The notes under the pieces are model-generated. The model was given only the letters and a program-made list of their open reading frames with translations, was not told the DNA's origin and did no database searches. A DNA stretch of 64,000 nt, from assembly GCA_934047225.1 (NCBI GenBank), contig OW203997.1, positions 7,364,417-7,428,416 on the forward strand. Reading direction: 5' to 3'. This DNA is from Ypsolopha sequella (lineage: Eukaryota; Arthropoda; Insecta; Lepidoptera; Ypsolophidae). Positions 1 to 11,111 of the stretch are shown one piece after another (the stretch's first letter is position 1; each line of letters begins with the position of its first letter). A program made the translations under genes and the position numbers.

Positions 1-375
1 ATTTTCAGCTCAGCCTTTTAATACAACATGATGAAACACATACTTATTAGATTAAATTAAAGTAACTGCAATCAATATTAACTACATAATAATAAGTTGG
101 TCTGTGGCAATTCACGCCAATAGTTTTTTTTTTTTTTTTTTTTTATAAATGAAAGGTTTTGCTATGGGATAAGATCTCCCATACCATTTTTTTGTTGCTG
201 TTTGTTTTTTGTGTTTACTTTATTTTATTAATTATCGCTCCTTAAAACTATCAGATACATGCTTCAAACGCCAATAGTTTAGTATAGGTTAGGTTTATAA
301 ATCACCAGTTTGAAATAAAATGCACAATTAAGATTATATGTTTTTATTGCGAAATCTATCTCTTTGAATACTCTA

Positions 376-540
376 ATTCGGTAGCGCGCCTGTTATGGAA
401 GTAGGTTCAAATCCTGGCCCGAGGAATTTTTTCAAAAATATTTGAGCTTTTAATTTTTTTTCTGATTGAATTCTGGCATTAGCATTCTAATAATAATGCA
501 CAATTAGTCATGATTTTGTCTGCAAAAAATGCAGACAGAA
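376..540 (+). repeat. tRNA-derived SINE-like fragment
   Basis: A tRNA-like head with a good internal box B (GGTTCAAATCC, 404-414) is followed by an A/T-rich tail containing TTTTTCAAAAATATTT. A second copy at 21800-21905 shares the box-B region and the same tail. No cloverleaf closes, so this is a SINE relic and not a tRNA gene. Confidence 0.45.
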
Positions 541-682
541 TTTTACCATCGGCAAGTGGTACCTAAGTATACAAATACATAAATTTAGAAAAACTTATAG
601 GTGCATGCTACACCGGCAAGAGAACCGGAGAGAGAGAAAATTGAGAGGCCGACATCCCACTGACTAAATTACAGCTGCATAC

Positions 683-935
683 CAGTGGCGTGCATAGAAC
701 TTTTTCGGAAAAGCTTTTGATAAGGTCAAGTTTGACAATAAAAAAGTATGAAAAAATTTAAATAACACTTTGAAAAAAATAGGTTTGTGTGGCAATTTTC
801 ACTCTAGGGTACAGTGTACCCTGGCATCATACCGATTTTTTTTAAAGTGCTGTTTAAATTTTTGTTAATATTTTTTTATTGTTAAACTTTACCCCCTTAT
901 TGCTTTTCCAGCAAAAAGTGCTGTGCACGCCACTG
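683..935. mobile_element. hAT-like foldback MITE
   Basis: The ends are CAGTGGCGTGC and GCACGCCACTG. The two halves are inverted, diverged copies of each other (about 120 bp per arm) meeting near the palindrome GGGTACAGTGTACCC. The flanks CTGCATAC (675-682) and CTGCCTAC (936-943) form an 8-bp target duplication with one mismatch, as for hAT elements. There is no ORF, so it is non-autonomous. Confidence 0.75.
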
Positions 936-1004
936 CTGCCTACAATTTATTGGTATGTCCCTTTACTTTTGTATTTCGTAATCGTTTTTTATCTTCGCAG
1001 TTAA

Positions 1005-1175
1005 AATATATCATCACGACATGAATCCCCGGAGGGGTGTCAGAGGTGTTCCCGAGTGTGATATATGAAATTCAAGCAAGTCACAGTCCACACTCGGTAC
1101 ACATCGATTATAACGTTCCAACGTGAGCTCTTTCGCCGTTCTTTGGGTAAAAATACACGCTTTTTATTGCATGCA
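1005..1175. repeat. Probable dispersed lepidopteran repeat fragment
   Basis: The GC-richer block around GGGGTGTCAGAGGTGTTCC resembles a repeat I associate with lepidopteran genomes. No other copy was found in this window. The recognition is from memory and weak. Confidence 0.25.
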
Positions 1176-1239
1176 GATTTCCTCACGATGTTTTTCTTCA
1201 CCGTTCACCGTTGTTTTCTTCACCGTTTTAAGTTATAGG

Positions 1240-1372
1240 TAATACAAATACTATGCACATCAATTCCGAAAAACTCATTGTTGCATGCCCGACCAGTGGT
1301 GATCAAACATGGGTTTCAAAATTGTGAGGCCAGCGTTCTACTGCCTGAGCTACCGCCGTTTTATGCTTGATG
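1240..1372 (-). repeat. tRNA-derived SINE fragment
   Basis: On the minus strand a box-A-like TAGCTCAGGCAGTAG (1352-1338) is followed by AACGCTGGCCTCACAATT and a degenerate box B. This is the arrangement of tRNA-derived SINE heads. A more decayed fragment of similar flavour lies at 590-665. Confidence 0.45.
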
Positions 1373-1375
1373 TTC

Positions 1376-2015
1376 AAATAAGATTTTAAAACCCCAGGAG
1401 TTAAAATCGCTTCTAGTTCTTTGTTCTTTTGACATTCAATTCTAAGAGACAGTTTATTAAGGTATTTGAGAAAGCTATTTCACAGTAGACCGCGCTTGTA
1501 ATAAGAGATAGATCGAATGTCAACTATACGGATGATTGGAGTAGATTCTTTCTTTGTCGACGCTCTCGGATACAAACGTGGATTAGACTTGCTACTCTTC
1601 TTTCAACTACGGTGAAGCCAAATGAAAAGTAATGCTTCAAACTTATCTGCATGTATGGTTATTAGTTCTAACCTATTCTTTCAACTACGCTGGAGTGCTT
1701 TACACCTTTCTGTTTAAATGGTTTTTAGACTTTTTAGTTACAACCTACATCTTAAACATCTGAAATGATTTAAATAAGGCCAGATTGGATTTTTCTTCTG
1801 AAGGCATGAAATAAAATCTATCAAAAACGCAATTAGAAAATAAAAATTAAGCTAATTAAACGGCCACTGCTCAGCTCCCTTTGTACATAATGTATGTATG
1901 TATAAATTAAACTTTTGTCAAAAAATGTCCTCAGACAATCCTGCAAACTGCTACAAAATCTGTTTGGAAGACTTGTTATAATCATAACTTATAATACCTT
2001 ATCATAACTTATAAA
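1376..2015. other. Unassigned AT-rich stretch
   Basis: Two short similar patches containing CTTTCAACTACG (about 1601 and 1680) are the only internal repetition noticed. No gene, long inverted repeat or splice-bounded coding block was seen. Confidence 0.4.
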
Positions 2016-2017
2016 CA

Positions 2018-2203
2018 CACTGGTGACGGGCAGCGGCGTCACTGGTGCGAGGGTTCCGTCACCGCGCTCACCAACCCGCCTGCCCAGCGTGTGTGAGTAT
2101 GGGCAATTGTTAAAGGATGACCGCCGGGAGTGGCAAAGTCCAGGAAAGGCTTATGTCCCGTAGTGGATGAACTAGGCTGATGGATGGATGGATGGATGAA
2201 TGA
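2018..2203 (+). repeat. Non-LTR retrotransposon 3' tail ending in (ATGG)n
   Basis: A GC-rich 3' UTR segment (CGGGCAGCGGCGTCACTGG, CCAACCCGCCTGCCC) runs into TTATGTCCCGTAGTGGATGA and a GATGGATG array. Related tails lie at 13455-13552 and 48755-48848. This combination is the usual 3' end of a common lepidopteran LINE family. No coding part remains. Confidence 0.55.
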
Positions 2204-2308
2204 GCTCGAATGTTTATACTGTTAATTGTTGACACTTAGTGGAACTTGTAAATCTTGGAATACATTAGTAACAGAAAAGAACTCGTCACTCCCAAACATT
2301 TATTAGGA

Positions 2309-2350
2309 ACTTCCTGACCAGTTTCACTTTTATGGCATTATCAAAGGAAT
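2309..2350 (-). other. Hammerhead-ribozyme-like motif (degenerate)
   Basis: Read on the minus strand: TTCCT, TTGATAA, a small hairpin, GAA, ACTGGT, C, AGGAA. TTCCT (2349-2345) and AGGAA (2315-2311) can pair as stem I. ACTGGT is the near-palindromic stem III slot. The core box differs from CTGATGA at two positions, so it is probably inactive. Confidence 0.35.
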
Positions 2351-2429
2351 TATTTTACTAAGATCTTAATTACACAATAAAACAATGTTGTTTCCATCAG
2401 AGCTTCCACAGAATTTAAAAATGTTTTAA

Positions 2430-2815
2430 AATCTTATTTTCAGAGACCAATGGAAACTTGGTGGCAACATTACCCAATAAAAGAATGTTGTTTCCATCAG
2501 AGTTTCCATAGAATTTTTTTTTTTTTTAATTCAACGACGATGGTAACGTACAGAATACGTACAACCCGGTCACATTATCTCGAGACCTGGCGTCGATGAC
2601 GTCACGTCGCGTCGGCGCTCAGATACAGAGCGCGGGGAGGTGAAAGGAGAACGGGGGCGGGTGGTTCGCATTCCAGCGAGGTCTCGAGATAATGTGACCG
2701 GGATATACATATGTAATAAGGTTTTGTTGAATAACTATTGAGTGAATTTTGAATTTAAGTGTTCTGTTCCGATTAATTAGAAGAAAGTTGGTTTTTTCCA
2801 ATCCGGCTGTGAAAC
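2430..2815. repeat. Dispersed repeat carrying a nested hairpin
   Basis: The segments around CCAATGGAAACTT and the block after 2703 (GTAATAAGGTTTTGTTG onward) match 37541-37690 in order. The copy at 37.6 kb lacks the 2565-2702 hairpin and so shows the approximate empty site. Confidence 0.6.
2565..2702. mobile_element. GC-rich 138-bp hairpin insertion
   Basis: It has perfect 24-bp terminal inverted repeats starting CCCGGTCACATTATC and a GC-rich interior unlike its surroundings. Compared with the empty-site copy at 37.57 kb it is an insertion. The flanks ATACGTAC and ATATACAT may be a diverged target duplication. It is too short to code. Confidence 0.65.
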
Positions 2816-3029
2816 CGCTCTTAATCAGTTTCTATAAAAATATACTGATATTTCACTACAGGAGAATCGTCCATTATAACATTATAAATGAATATGACTG
2901 ACAGACAGACTAACAACAGACAACCGACCAATTTTTTTATTTCATTATTTTTGTAACTGGCCCTAGGACTAAAAAGTTTGTAATTCACGATCGAATCCTT
3001 TTAATGAGCTATAAAAAAGCGATAAATAC

Positions 3030-3128
3030 CTTTAAAAACGACAATGCTTTCCAAGCTCCAAACCAAATATGCCCATAAAGTAGCCTTCGAGATCCAGTTG
3101 TAAGTGGTGCGCCTTGTCGTTGGAGCAT
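3030..3128 (-). CDS. Gustatory receptor, third recognised coding exon
   Basis: A 99-nt exon on the minus strand. The acceptor is TTTTTCCTCAACAG ending at 3129. The donor is AAAG|GTATTT with the last exon base at 3030. It begins with two bases completing a codon and ends with one, so both flanking introns are phase 1. The translation contains RTTYNWISKATLWAY followed by a hydrophobic run (second membrane segment). This fits the insect CO2-receptor-type Gr pattern after the conserved MPIxR, which ends the previous exon. A second frame of the same DNA is open up to a TAA just before the donor. I prefer the Gr frame because of the family motif and the matching phases. Later exons lie left of the window. 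Confidence 0.7.
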
Positions 3129-3374
3129 CTGTTGAGGAAAAATATTACACATCATAACGTTATGAAGTGGACACATAAAGCAATGTACTGGAAAAAGAGG
3201 TAATTTTTCATTTTGAGTCGGAAATCTCGTTTTGCTTTACAAAAATATGTAGAGAGCTTTTTGCATATCATTACCATTTACTTATATGCTACGAAAATAA
3301 AAGTAAATCTACAATGCTACGGAAGTTTTCGTAGCAAATTATTGTGGGTACTACGCCGTAGCAAGATGAATAAA

Positions 3375-3865
3375 ATACCGGGAAAGTGCGAGTCGAACTC
3401 GCGTACAAAGAGTTCCGTACCATCATACAATACAGGCACGATATGGGTACGGAACCCTAAAAAGATTATGATAAATAATAGCAATATAGATACTATAGCA
3501 ATATCAGGGCAACAAAAAAGGCGCTTTAGTAATAACACCCGAAAAACAATTTTGCACCCTATGAGAGCAGGAGCAAAACCTAATTTTTATTATTTATAGT
3601 TTAAATTGGAGTATGTACTACAATCTTACCAAAATTGATACTTGTATGTATTACCGTCTTTAAGATAGAGTTGAAACAAATAACGTTGAAAAAATTTTCT
3701 TTTTTAATTTTTATCATATGCCGTGATAGAGGTCATAGTTATACGTATTCTATAAAAAAAATAACTGGCTACCTATTACGACTGAACGTGAACACTTTTG
3801 TGACAGATGGACGGACGGACAGACAGCGGAGTCTTAGTAATAGGTTCCCGTTTGAGCTTAAGGTG
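3375..3865 (+). repeat. AAGTGCGAGTCG...GGACAGACAG dispersed repeat
   Basis: It starts with the AAGTGCGAGTCGAACTCGC block and ends with GACGGACAGACAGCGGAG. It contains GGGTACGGAACCCTAAAAA. Related full or partial copies are at 19400-19580 (-), 40811-40858, 47487-47547 (-), 48653-49412 and 57587-57892. It is an abundant lepidopteran repeat without coding capacity; its class is not determined here. Confidence 0.6.
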
Positions 3866-4640
3866 GTTTACTAATACAGCAATCTTCAGTCCCAATTTGA
3901 ATCGTACGAGCTGGTAATAGAAACTATTTTCCGTATAACCGTATTGTAATAGAAGTTACATATGTGCATATTCTTGTAACGTACGGTAGGCAAAGTTATA
4001 AAGAAACAAAGTTTCCTACCGAGCCATATCCTTTATGACATCGGGGTATTCTAAGCCCATTACAGCGATAAAAGTACCAGCCCAAACTCGCGACAATCTG
4101 CGTTTGTTCGATAAGTAATTTTTTCCAGAACTTTGTCACTTTGTTTCTGACTTATGAATTCGCTTAGATTAAATTATGTTAAGGTGTGTTAATCCGAAAA
4201 CCATTTCGAGATGTTGGGTTACTAAGCATTATTTTAGAACTTGTGGTCTAAATAACCTCATGATGATGAATATTTGATGGCTATGCATTTTTTGATGACT
4301 AAACAGGTAACAAAACTGGTCAATGTGGCTAAATGAATAAAAAGTAACATTTGTACTTCATAATATAACAAAAGTGCATTACAAGATAGAAAAATAGATT
4401 TTAGACGGTGCCTAGCTATCTTAGATATAATTTTTGAGAATGGCGAAAGTTTTAAGTTTAGTAATTTTATAGAGTGTCGATTTGGCCCACAACTTGCGTC
4501 ATATGAACATTAGTATATATGATGCCTGTTCCAAAAAACAGCCTAAAAATAATAACACTTAGAGAAGGAGTTATGCCATTTTTATATGTCCTAAAATTAT
4601 CCTGATAAACGGTTACCGCGGCGGCGTGGTGCACTAGTAC
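3866..4640. other. Unassigned intronic stretch
   Basis: This lies inside the second recognised Gr intron. A roughly 40-bp piece at 4146-4190 is repeated in inverted orientation at 59138-59180. Nothing else is supported. Confidence 0.4.
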
Positions 4641-4644
4641 TTAC

Positions 4645-4707
4645 CTATTCAGGTGCTCCTTCTCACCCCACTGCCACTCCACCAGTACTGAGTCAATTTC
4701 ATCATAT
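4645..4707 (-). CDS. Candidate isolated exon, uncertain
   Basis: On the minus strand an open frame (key residues DEIDSVLVEWQWGEK) is followed by a consensus donor AATAG|GTAAGT. The proposed acceptor ACGACAG lacks a pyrimidine tract. The block is GC-richer than its surroundings. It does not fit in frame between the two neighbouring Gr exons, because joining it to 3030-3128 would force that exon into a non-Gr frame with an early stop. It could be a cryptic exon, part of a gene within the intron, or repeat DNA. The plus strand is also open here, which weakens the call. Confidence 0.22.
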
Positions 4708-5218
4708 CTGTCGTATAATACACGTTTTTGTCGCCCCCAAAATATCGTAAGTAAATTTTCGATTTTCGTTTTTTACATTTTTTCATCTTCAGTGTCGTGA
4801 ATATAACCTATCCTGTAACGGAAGTTGCTGACCAAATCAACATCCTATATACCTTAGCAGAATGTGGCAGAAGGTAATGGTGCTTCCTGACACATTTCGT
4901 ACTAAGCTTACAAGGAGGCACTAACCCATTCTGTACAAAATTATTCTGTATTTTATAAATGCGATATTATCAAAACAAAGCGAAACTGGTGATGGCATTC
5001 TGTCTGTAAGCTTCAAAGTTAGGCACAATGGTGACTTAAATACCGTCATTTGAATTCAGAACAAAGTGCCTATTTAGCAGTCCAGATTCTGAAGTCCTAA
5101 TTGTCAGTTATTTTGTCGTCAAATTTCGAAAATGGAAGCAATTTTTCATAATAAAGTCAATCTTACTTAGAGAGTATTAAGCATTTTGACGCTTCTTTTA
5201 TTCCGTTATAATCACGTA

Positions 5219-6062
5219 GGTCTTTACATATGAAATTGCCGTTTTCTATAGAGAATGTGTATGAAACTCAATTTTCAGTACTAAAATTTTTGCATTCTTT
5301 TTAGGAATGACAAATCCAAATTATGTAATTTCTTATGTGTATTAATGAGACAACATTAAGCTAACAGCAACATTAATTTAATTTTTGAAAAGTGTCCGCG
5401 GAAAAAAAATATTACGAATTATTGGAAATGAATGGCATTTAGGACGAACTGTTTTTGAAGATTTAATTTTATAATCAAACTGAAAGTAAAACAAAATTTA
5501 ATGATGATGATGATTTAGTGGTGGGACGCCTGCTCGGCACAGGCGGATGGTCGGCTCCCCAGTTAGAGCTATTCCATCCAATTCCCATTGCTTGGAGCTT
5601 TGGTGTCCTATTGTCCCAGTTGCATTCCCTCCTCAAATCTTCCACTTCTCTTAATATATCTTAATATGTCTGAGTACCGAAGGCACTTGAGGTCTTCTTT
5701 TTTAATGTGATCATCACCAAATACTTCCCATCTTAGGCTAGAATATATAAAGCATTCACCTAAGTAGTGCTTACTCGTTTCCTCCTCGCCGCAGTGCGGG
5801 CAAGAGGAGTCCTCCTGTACCTTCATTATTGACAAATGTCTGTTCAGCCTACAGTGGCCAGTTAGAATACCCACCAACGTACCTAGATTGATTCTACTTA
5901 GATTAAGAGTACTTAGATTAAAACAAAATTTAATACGTAGATGTAAAACCTTGAAATCAATTTTCAAACAAAAAACAAATAATTGTAATAGCTACTGATT
6001 TACAGGAATTATGAACACATGAATCTGTAAGAAACTTTCGGCAATTTCATATGTAAAGACGT
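5219..6062. repeat. Inverted pair flanking a LINE fragment
   Basis: GTCTTTACATATGAAATTGCCG at 5219-5240 recurs inverted near 6040-6062, bracketing the LINE fragment 5499-5950. It may be an old foldback element with the LINE inside it, or two independent copies of a repeat. Confidence 0.45.
5499..5950 (-). pseudogene. LINE ORF2 C-terminal fragment with CCHC finger
   Basis: The minus-strand reading gives a tail of about 100 residues containing LTGHCRLNRHLS and the CCHC finger CPHCGEEETSKHYLGEC, ending LGQ-stop at 5608. This is the C-terminal zinc-finger region seen after the RNase H/RT part in I/R1/Jockey-group LINEs. The tail ends in an ATC/TCA trinucleotide run (5502-5515). The 5' part is missing: it is a 5'-truncated, dead copy in minus orientation, sense with the host receptor gene. 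Confidence 0.7.
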
Positions 6063-6479
6063 ATTATATGCGGTAAGGAGGCTCGTTTTGTACTTGATTT
6101 TAAGGAACAGCGCAAAACTGGCCTCGACGCTTAACGTGACGAGTTAAAAGCCCGACTACCTGCAGCCATTCACTTTAAGGCGAATGGATACGCCAACTGC
6201 AATTTGGACTTGTCTTTGAAGGCCTACTCCTCCTACGCAGGTGGTCCAAAAACTTTCATAAAAATATATGATAGGCATTATAGAGTCAAAAATAAATTTT
6301 AAGTTTCATAAACTGTTTTTCTATTGTAAGTTTTGACAAAAAAAAACGAAAGTCATCGAAAGTTTCACAACAGAATTCTCTTACTCCTTCCAAACGCCTA
6401 AAGCGATTTTAATTATTATTTCACCGAATTATAGGAAATTTTTAGATCTAAAAAATTTAAGTTCAAAATTTTTTTTCCG

Positions 6480-6665
6480 TTCATGGCGTCCATGTGAAAA
6501 GTATTATTTTCTCCTATTTTGCGCTAGCCGGAGACGCAGTGGTTGTCGTAACAGCCACTTTTCAAGGCACGCTAAAATGAACATTATTTCAATGTCGTTT
6601 CCTTTGATATTTGTACCGACACACATCGAGTTGCTTATTTAGCGTGCTCATATGCCTTAATTACG
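6480..6665 (+). repeat. Dispersed repeat (pair with 48469-48652)
   Basis: CGTCCATGTGAAAAGTATTA, the following block, and CACATCGAGTTGCT match 48469-48652 along their length with scattered differences. No coding content was seen. Confidence 0.55.
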
Positions 6666-7084
6666 CTCAGTGCGCGGGTTTACTAGGTAGATCCGCTACA
6701 TTACCCATCTTCGGGCTCACCAGCGTCATACCAACTAGGAGTCGAAGTGGTCACCATGACCGAAAATGGTCGGAGTGGATCATTATCATGATACATGACA
6801 GCGTTGAATATGATTTTGTATCAAACAGGCATACAGACATAAATTACGACCAACACACGTACTTTTACTTCTTTTGTGTAATCCATCAATCTTCTGTTAC
6901 GTTCGTTCCCGTAGCAATAAACATGCATTAACATTATAATGGATAAATCACCAAGTTTTAAAAATATAGAATTTCATTTCTATCATAGTTTTAATTTATT
7001 ATTTCTAATCCACGTGTCTATGATAAGGGAGGCCTATTAAGATATATTTATGTTATTCCGAATGAAGCTGTTTTGTGTTCCAGG

Positions 7085-7670
7085 ATATTCGACTGAAGAC
7101 AGGAAATATAATATAGTCTAAGCAATGCGTCCGTCCGTCTGTCTGTCCGTCTGTCACCGGTGTCTACAGATTCAACCGTTATAGGTAGTCAGTTGAAATT
7201 TTCAAATAATACATTTTACTATGGCTTTATTACGTCATAAAAAAAACTTAAGGGGGTCCCCATACAAACCCTCACATTTTTGTGTGGAGATAAGGGGGGG
7301 ACATGCATTGTTGTGGCTTTTCAAAAATTTCTTAAAATATATGCAAATTAATAGAGCCAGACTATATACATCAGCTTTTTAGTACCTATAATTTGATACC
7401 CATATTGTATTTTTATAAAAATATTTTTTGCTTTTTTTTCTCGTTTGTGTTCAATTTTTATTTTAATCGCTATAGTTTTCCTGTAATTGGCCTGCTATGA
7501 CCTATAATCCACGTTTTTTCATATTTTTCGGTTTACCACTTTCGGATTTTTGTGGTTTTTCAAAGATTTCTCGCCATCAGTGCCAGTAAATATAGTTAAA
7601 GTATATATTTTTACAATCAACATTTATTTTTCCTGAAGTTTTACCTGTTTTACCTTAGTTTTCCTGAAGT
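7085..7670 (+). repeat. Dispersed repeat (pair with 45170-45600)
   Basis: It starts near a GTCCGTCTGTCTG run and contains TTTTTACAATCAAC and AGTACCTATAATTTGATACC blocks shared with 45170-45600. This is non-coding repeat DNA upstream of the LINE. Confidence 0.4.
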
Positions 7671-7674
7671 TTTT

Positions 7675-9090
7675 TTTTACCTATTCACAAAAATGGTGAT
7701 AAACTGTGTATTAATAACTACAGGCCAATATCTATCCTCCCCACCTTTTCTAAAATACTAGAAAGAATTCTTAACGTTCGTCTTACTAATTACTTAGAAA
7801 GCAAGTCCTTACTCTCACCTAACCAATTTGGCTTTCGAAGGGGTAAGTCTACAGCCGAAGCAGTGTCGGAACTTACAAAATTGGTTAGTGAAGGTCTAGA
7901 AAAAAAGAAAAAATGTGTTGCCATATTCCTAGACCTAGCGAAAGCTTTTGACACTGTTTCGACTCCGCTACTCCTAAGAAGGCTAGAAAGCGTCGGTATT
8001 AGGGGTGTCCCTCTAGAACTATTTAGGGACTATCTTAGTGAGCGTTCCCAATGTGTTAGGGTTGGGGAGTTTACAAGCCTTCCACTGCCTGTCACTTTTG
8101 GGGTTCCGCAGGGTAGCATCCTCGGTCCGACCCTTTTCCTGATGTACATTAATGACCTATGTAATCTTTCACTCGAAAATGGTAAAATTATCACCTTTGC
8201 AGATGACACAGTCCTTTTGTTCCGGGGAGAGGGCTGGACCGACACATTTATTGTTTGATAAGGTTCATGGATGGCTGTTGTGTCATAAACTAACACTTAA
8301 TGCTGATAAAACCAAATGTGTACCGTTTTCAATAAGAAGGCCGCAATTACCACCATCTGCTCACAAAGTTCTGGCTCATTCTTTCTGTTGTAGATCGTCA
8401 AGCCTGGTTGACACATTATTTCCCTACAGTCCAAACCCTCTCTGTAACTGCCCTAAACTTGAATTAGTATCAAATATCAAATATTTGGGTGTGATAATAG
8501 ACTCTCACCTTACTTTCGGGCAACATATTACGAACATCACACTTAGAGTGAGAAGACTCATGGCCATTTTTTAAACTATACGCCATGTAGCAGATGCGGG
8601 GATAATAAGAATGCTCTATTTCACTTTGTGCCAATCAATTACTACTTACTGCATAGGATCATGGGGTGGCACCTGTAAGACTTTTCTTCTTCCTCTTGAA
8701 AGAGCTCAAAGAGCAGTTTTGAAAGTTAGTACGTTACGTCCCTTCAAATACCCAACAGCTGACTTATATAAGGAATGTGATGTTCTTACAGTGAGGCAAC
8801 TATTTTTTCTTAATGTGATTCTGAAACAACATTCAAATGCTCCATACACTCCCCCACAGGACATCTCTTCTCGACGAGTACTCCCCATCTTCAAAATATC
8901 ACGTTCACGGACGTGTTTCGTGGAAAGATTTGAGAACTATCTTGGTCGGTTTCTCTATAACCTAGTAAATAACCTTCACGCTATCTACTCTCTAAATGCG
9001 TATGAAGTTAAAAATAAACTAATACCCTGGCTTAAATCCCTAAGTTATGAGGAAACAGAGAATCTTCTTGTCTCTCGTTTTAAATGCTAA
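7675..9090 (+). pseudogene. Jockey-type LINE reverse transcriptase, broken
   Basis: The 5'-truncated reverse transcriptase domain starts near INNYRPISIL. The conserved blocks follow in order: FGFRRGKST, LDLAKAFDT, GVPQGSILGP and the catalytic FADD (about 8197-8208). A frameshift near 8230-8245 moves the reading into another frame (LNADKTKC, LGVIIDSHL). An in-frame TAA at 8572-8574 interrupts it before the C-terminal part, which ends at 9090. The missing N-terminal endonuclease and the two breaks make it a dead copy. It sits in plus orientation inside a Gr intron, antisense to the gene. Its 3' UTR probably continues at 12560-12998. Confidence 0.85.
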
Positions 9091-9345
9091 ATGTAAATTT
9101 ACTTGTTGTTTAATATTTTTCATCAAATTTTTGACACACTCACCCACACATTCACAAACACACCCTTGTTTGCTGAATCCTAGATGTGAGGCGTTTGATT
9201 TACACCCGGTGTAGTACCCAAAAGCGAGACCTCAGTGATCTATGCATATTTTTTACTACTTATATATTGTTTAAGCTTGCCTAGTGTTTTCTCACTCTAA
9301 CTGTCTATTCCATGTATGTCTATCACGTTTACAACGAAAGATATA
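9091..9345 (+). repeat. Proximal 3' UTR of the 7.7-kb LINE
   Basis: AT-rich sequence with CACACTCACCCACACATTC follows the LINE stop codon directly. The distal 3' UTR is inferred at 12560-12998, separated by later insertions. Confidence 0.45.
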
Positions 9346-9349
9346 AGTG

Positions 9350-9640
9350 AAAAGGTAAAAGTGCTAACACACCCAAACCCGAGGCGTGCACAATTGCGAG
9401 ACTCCGCCTCACATTTATGTGTTTAAACATACGGTGTTTGTAAACCGCCTCGGTTTTGAGTGTGTGAATACGACTCGGTTTTGGTATTGCCAAAATCACA
9501 AAATCGAGACCGCTTCATTTTAAGCTATTGTTGTGTGTAAGGAGACTCGGTTTTGATAATGTCAAAAGCATAAATATGAGGCCGTCTCTTAATTATGATA
9601 CGGTTGTATGTTAAGTGTGTACTATTTTCCAACACGCCAA
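9350..9640. repeat. Degenerate CTCGGTTTTG repeat block
   Basis: ACTCGGTTTTGG / CCTCGGTTTTGA-type units followed by TTGCCAAAATC or TGTCAAAAGC occur about every 60-75 bp (near 9443, 9470, 9544). Related inverted text (CCAAAAGCGAGGCG, GACCGCCTCGCTTTG) occurs at 12420-12565. It looks like arms of a further foldback or tandem satellite, heavily diverged. Confidence 0.35.
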
Positions 9641-10256
9641 AAAAAACGATTATTCACACCAGTTTATTCACAGAACATATTTTTTGTTCTTGGAGTTTGT
9701 TGCTATTCAAGATTCAACATTCATTTATTTTTATCACATAAATAGGTATTTAAAAAAATCACTTTATCAAGTTAATCATTTCAATTAATAATGTCTAAAT
9801 TAAAAATGAAATTATATCATGCAAATGACAGAAATTTATGCAGGAAAAACTGTGCCCGATATAGCATTCAACACTTAGCACCCGAACAACGTACAAAGAA
9901 ATAAAAAAGTATATACGAAAATTTTAAAATATATTTTTAAATATTAGGCAATTTATACAAAAAAAAATTTTTTTTTCGTTAACTATTATTAATAACAGTT
10001 TGGGGCGGAAAGCCATCAATTTTAGAGTACGATAATGATGTTGTAGAAACCGGAATTCTACACGTCCAAACAAATATTTTTTCCGTAAAATAAATCTAAA
10101 AGTAAAAAAAAAACTATTGTTTCATACATTTTGGTCGAGTAGGTATGAAACTTTTCTATAGAGCAAATTTTTTTTCGTGGTTTGAGGTTTAGTTCCATTG
10201 TAAAAGTTATTAGCATAGACGAGTAATATTGCCAGTTTCCGGCTTTCACAACATCA

Positions 10257-10780
10257 TATTTAATAAATTTAAAAAGTGAAACTAGTGCTATTTGCACCAA
10301 GCTGTTGAAACATATTCCGAAAAAGAACATAAAATGGGAAACATACGTAATTGAAACACTTAAACATATCCTAAGAGCAAAAAACGTAGTTAAAATTTAA
10401 TTATAATACAAACTATAACACCGAATTATATAACACGATGTTAAACAATATACAGATCGTGACTAACTTCTAGGTTTGTCACGATAAGTTTGGTGCAATC
10501 TATACAATTATTGTAGATATAGATTGCACCAAACTTTTAGTTGAATCGCCTCGTATCTAGAGCAACCTAGAAGTTAGGCACGATTTGTTTGAATAACATT
10601 GTGTTGCATAATTTGGTGTTACAGTTTGAATTATAATTAAATTTTAACTACGTTTTCTGCTCTCAGGATATGTTTAAGTGTTTCAATTACGTATGTTTCT
10701 CATTTTGTGTTCTTTTTCGGAACATGTTTCAACAGCTTGGTGCAAATAGCACCAGTTTCACTTTTTAAATTGATTAAATA
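10257..10780. repeat. 524-bp inner palindrome
   Basis: The left half (TATTTAATAAATTTAAAAAG...) and right half (...CTTTTTAAATTGATTAAATA) are inverted copies. They centre on TTTGGTGCAATCTA / TAGATTGCACCAAAC around 10490-10537. A third half copy lies at 12045-12193. The palindrome ends exactly where the Helitron CTAG terminus begins. Confidence 0.7.
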
Positions 10781-10925
10781 CTAGCTTTTGCCGCCGGCTT
10801 CACCCACAGATTTAGTTTTTGTGTTCTACTTTTCTGGTTTGGAGTGTTTTTGGTACATTTATTTGATCTCCAGGTAAAGTCTCTTTGGCGGGGCCTATTA
10901 ACTATTAGCTTTTTTAAATTCATAC

Positions 10926-11111
10926 TTAAAGTACCTCTTTATATACTACATTAGAAGTTTTGCCCTCAGCTGTTAAAACGACCAGGCTGTAAGGTGAGCT
11001 CACTCTCGAGCAGGCTACGTAAAACTGGCCGTGCAAAAAGCAGTCCCCCCTAAGATCAATTCCTGCTGTTTTCAGTGACTGACCCTGAGACTTATTAATC
11101 GTCATTGCGAA
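10926..11111 (-). pseudogene. Helitron Rep/Pif1-helicase C-terminus
   Basis: An open 61-codon stretch on the minus strand ends at TAA (10928-10926). It contains MTINKSQGQSL, the Pif1/UvrD-type motif near the helicase C-terminus, and GQFYVACSRVSSP, the conserved Helitron helicase motif VI region with its arginine, then GKTSNVVYKEVL. In Helitrons this region lies just before the 3' terminus, as it does here. Everything upstream of the motif (Rep domain, Walker boxes) is missing, so it is a truncated relic. Reading continues past 11111 in other frames without helicase similarity. Confidence 0.75.

Noticed and set aside
404..414. tRNA gene at 376-430
   Set aside because: Box B is good but no acceptor stem or anticodon arm can be formed; it is a SINE head.
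3213..3599. 128-codon plus-strand ORF
   Set aside because: It runs through the AAGTGCGAGTC dispersed repeat and has no family features or start context.
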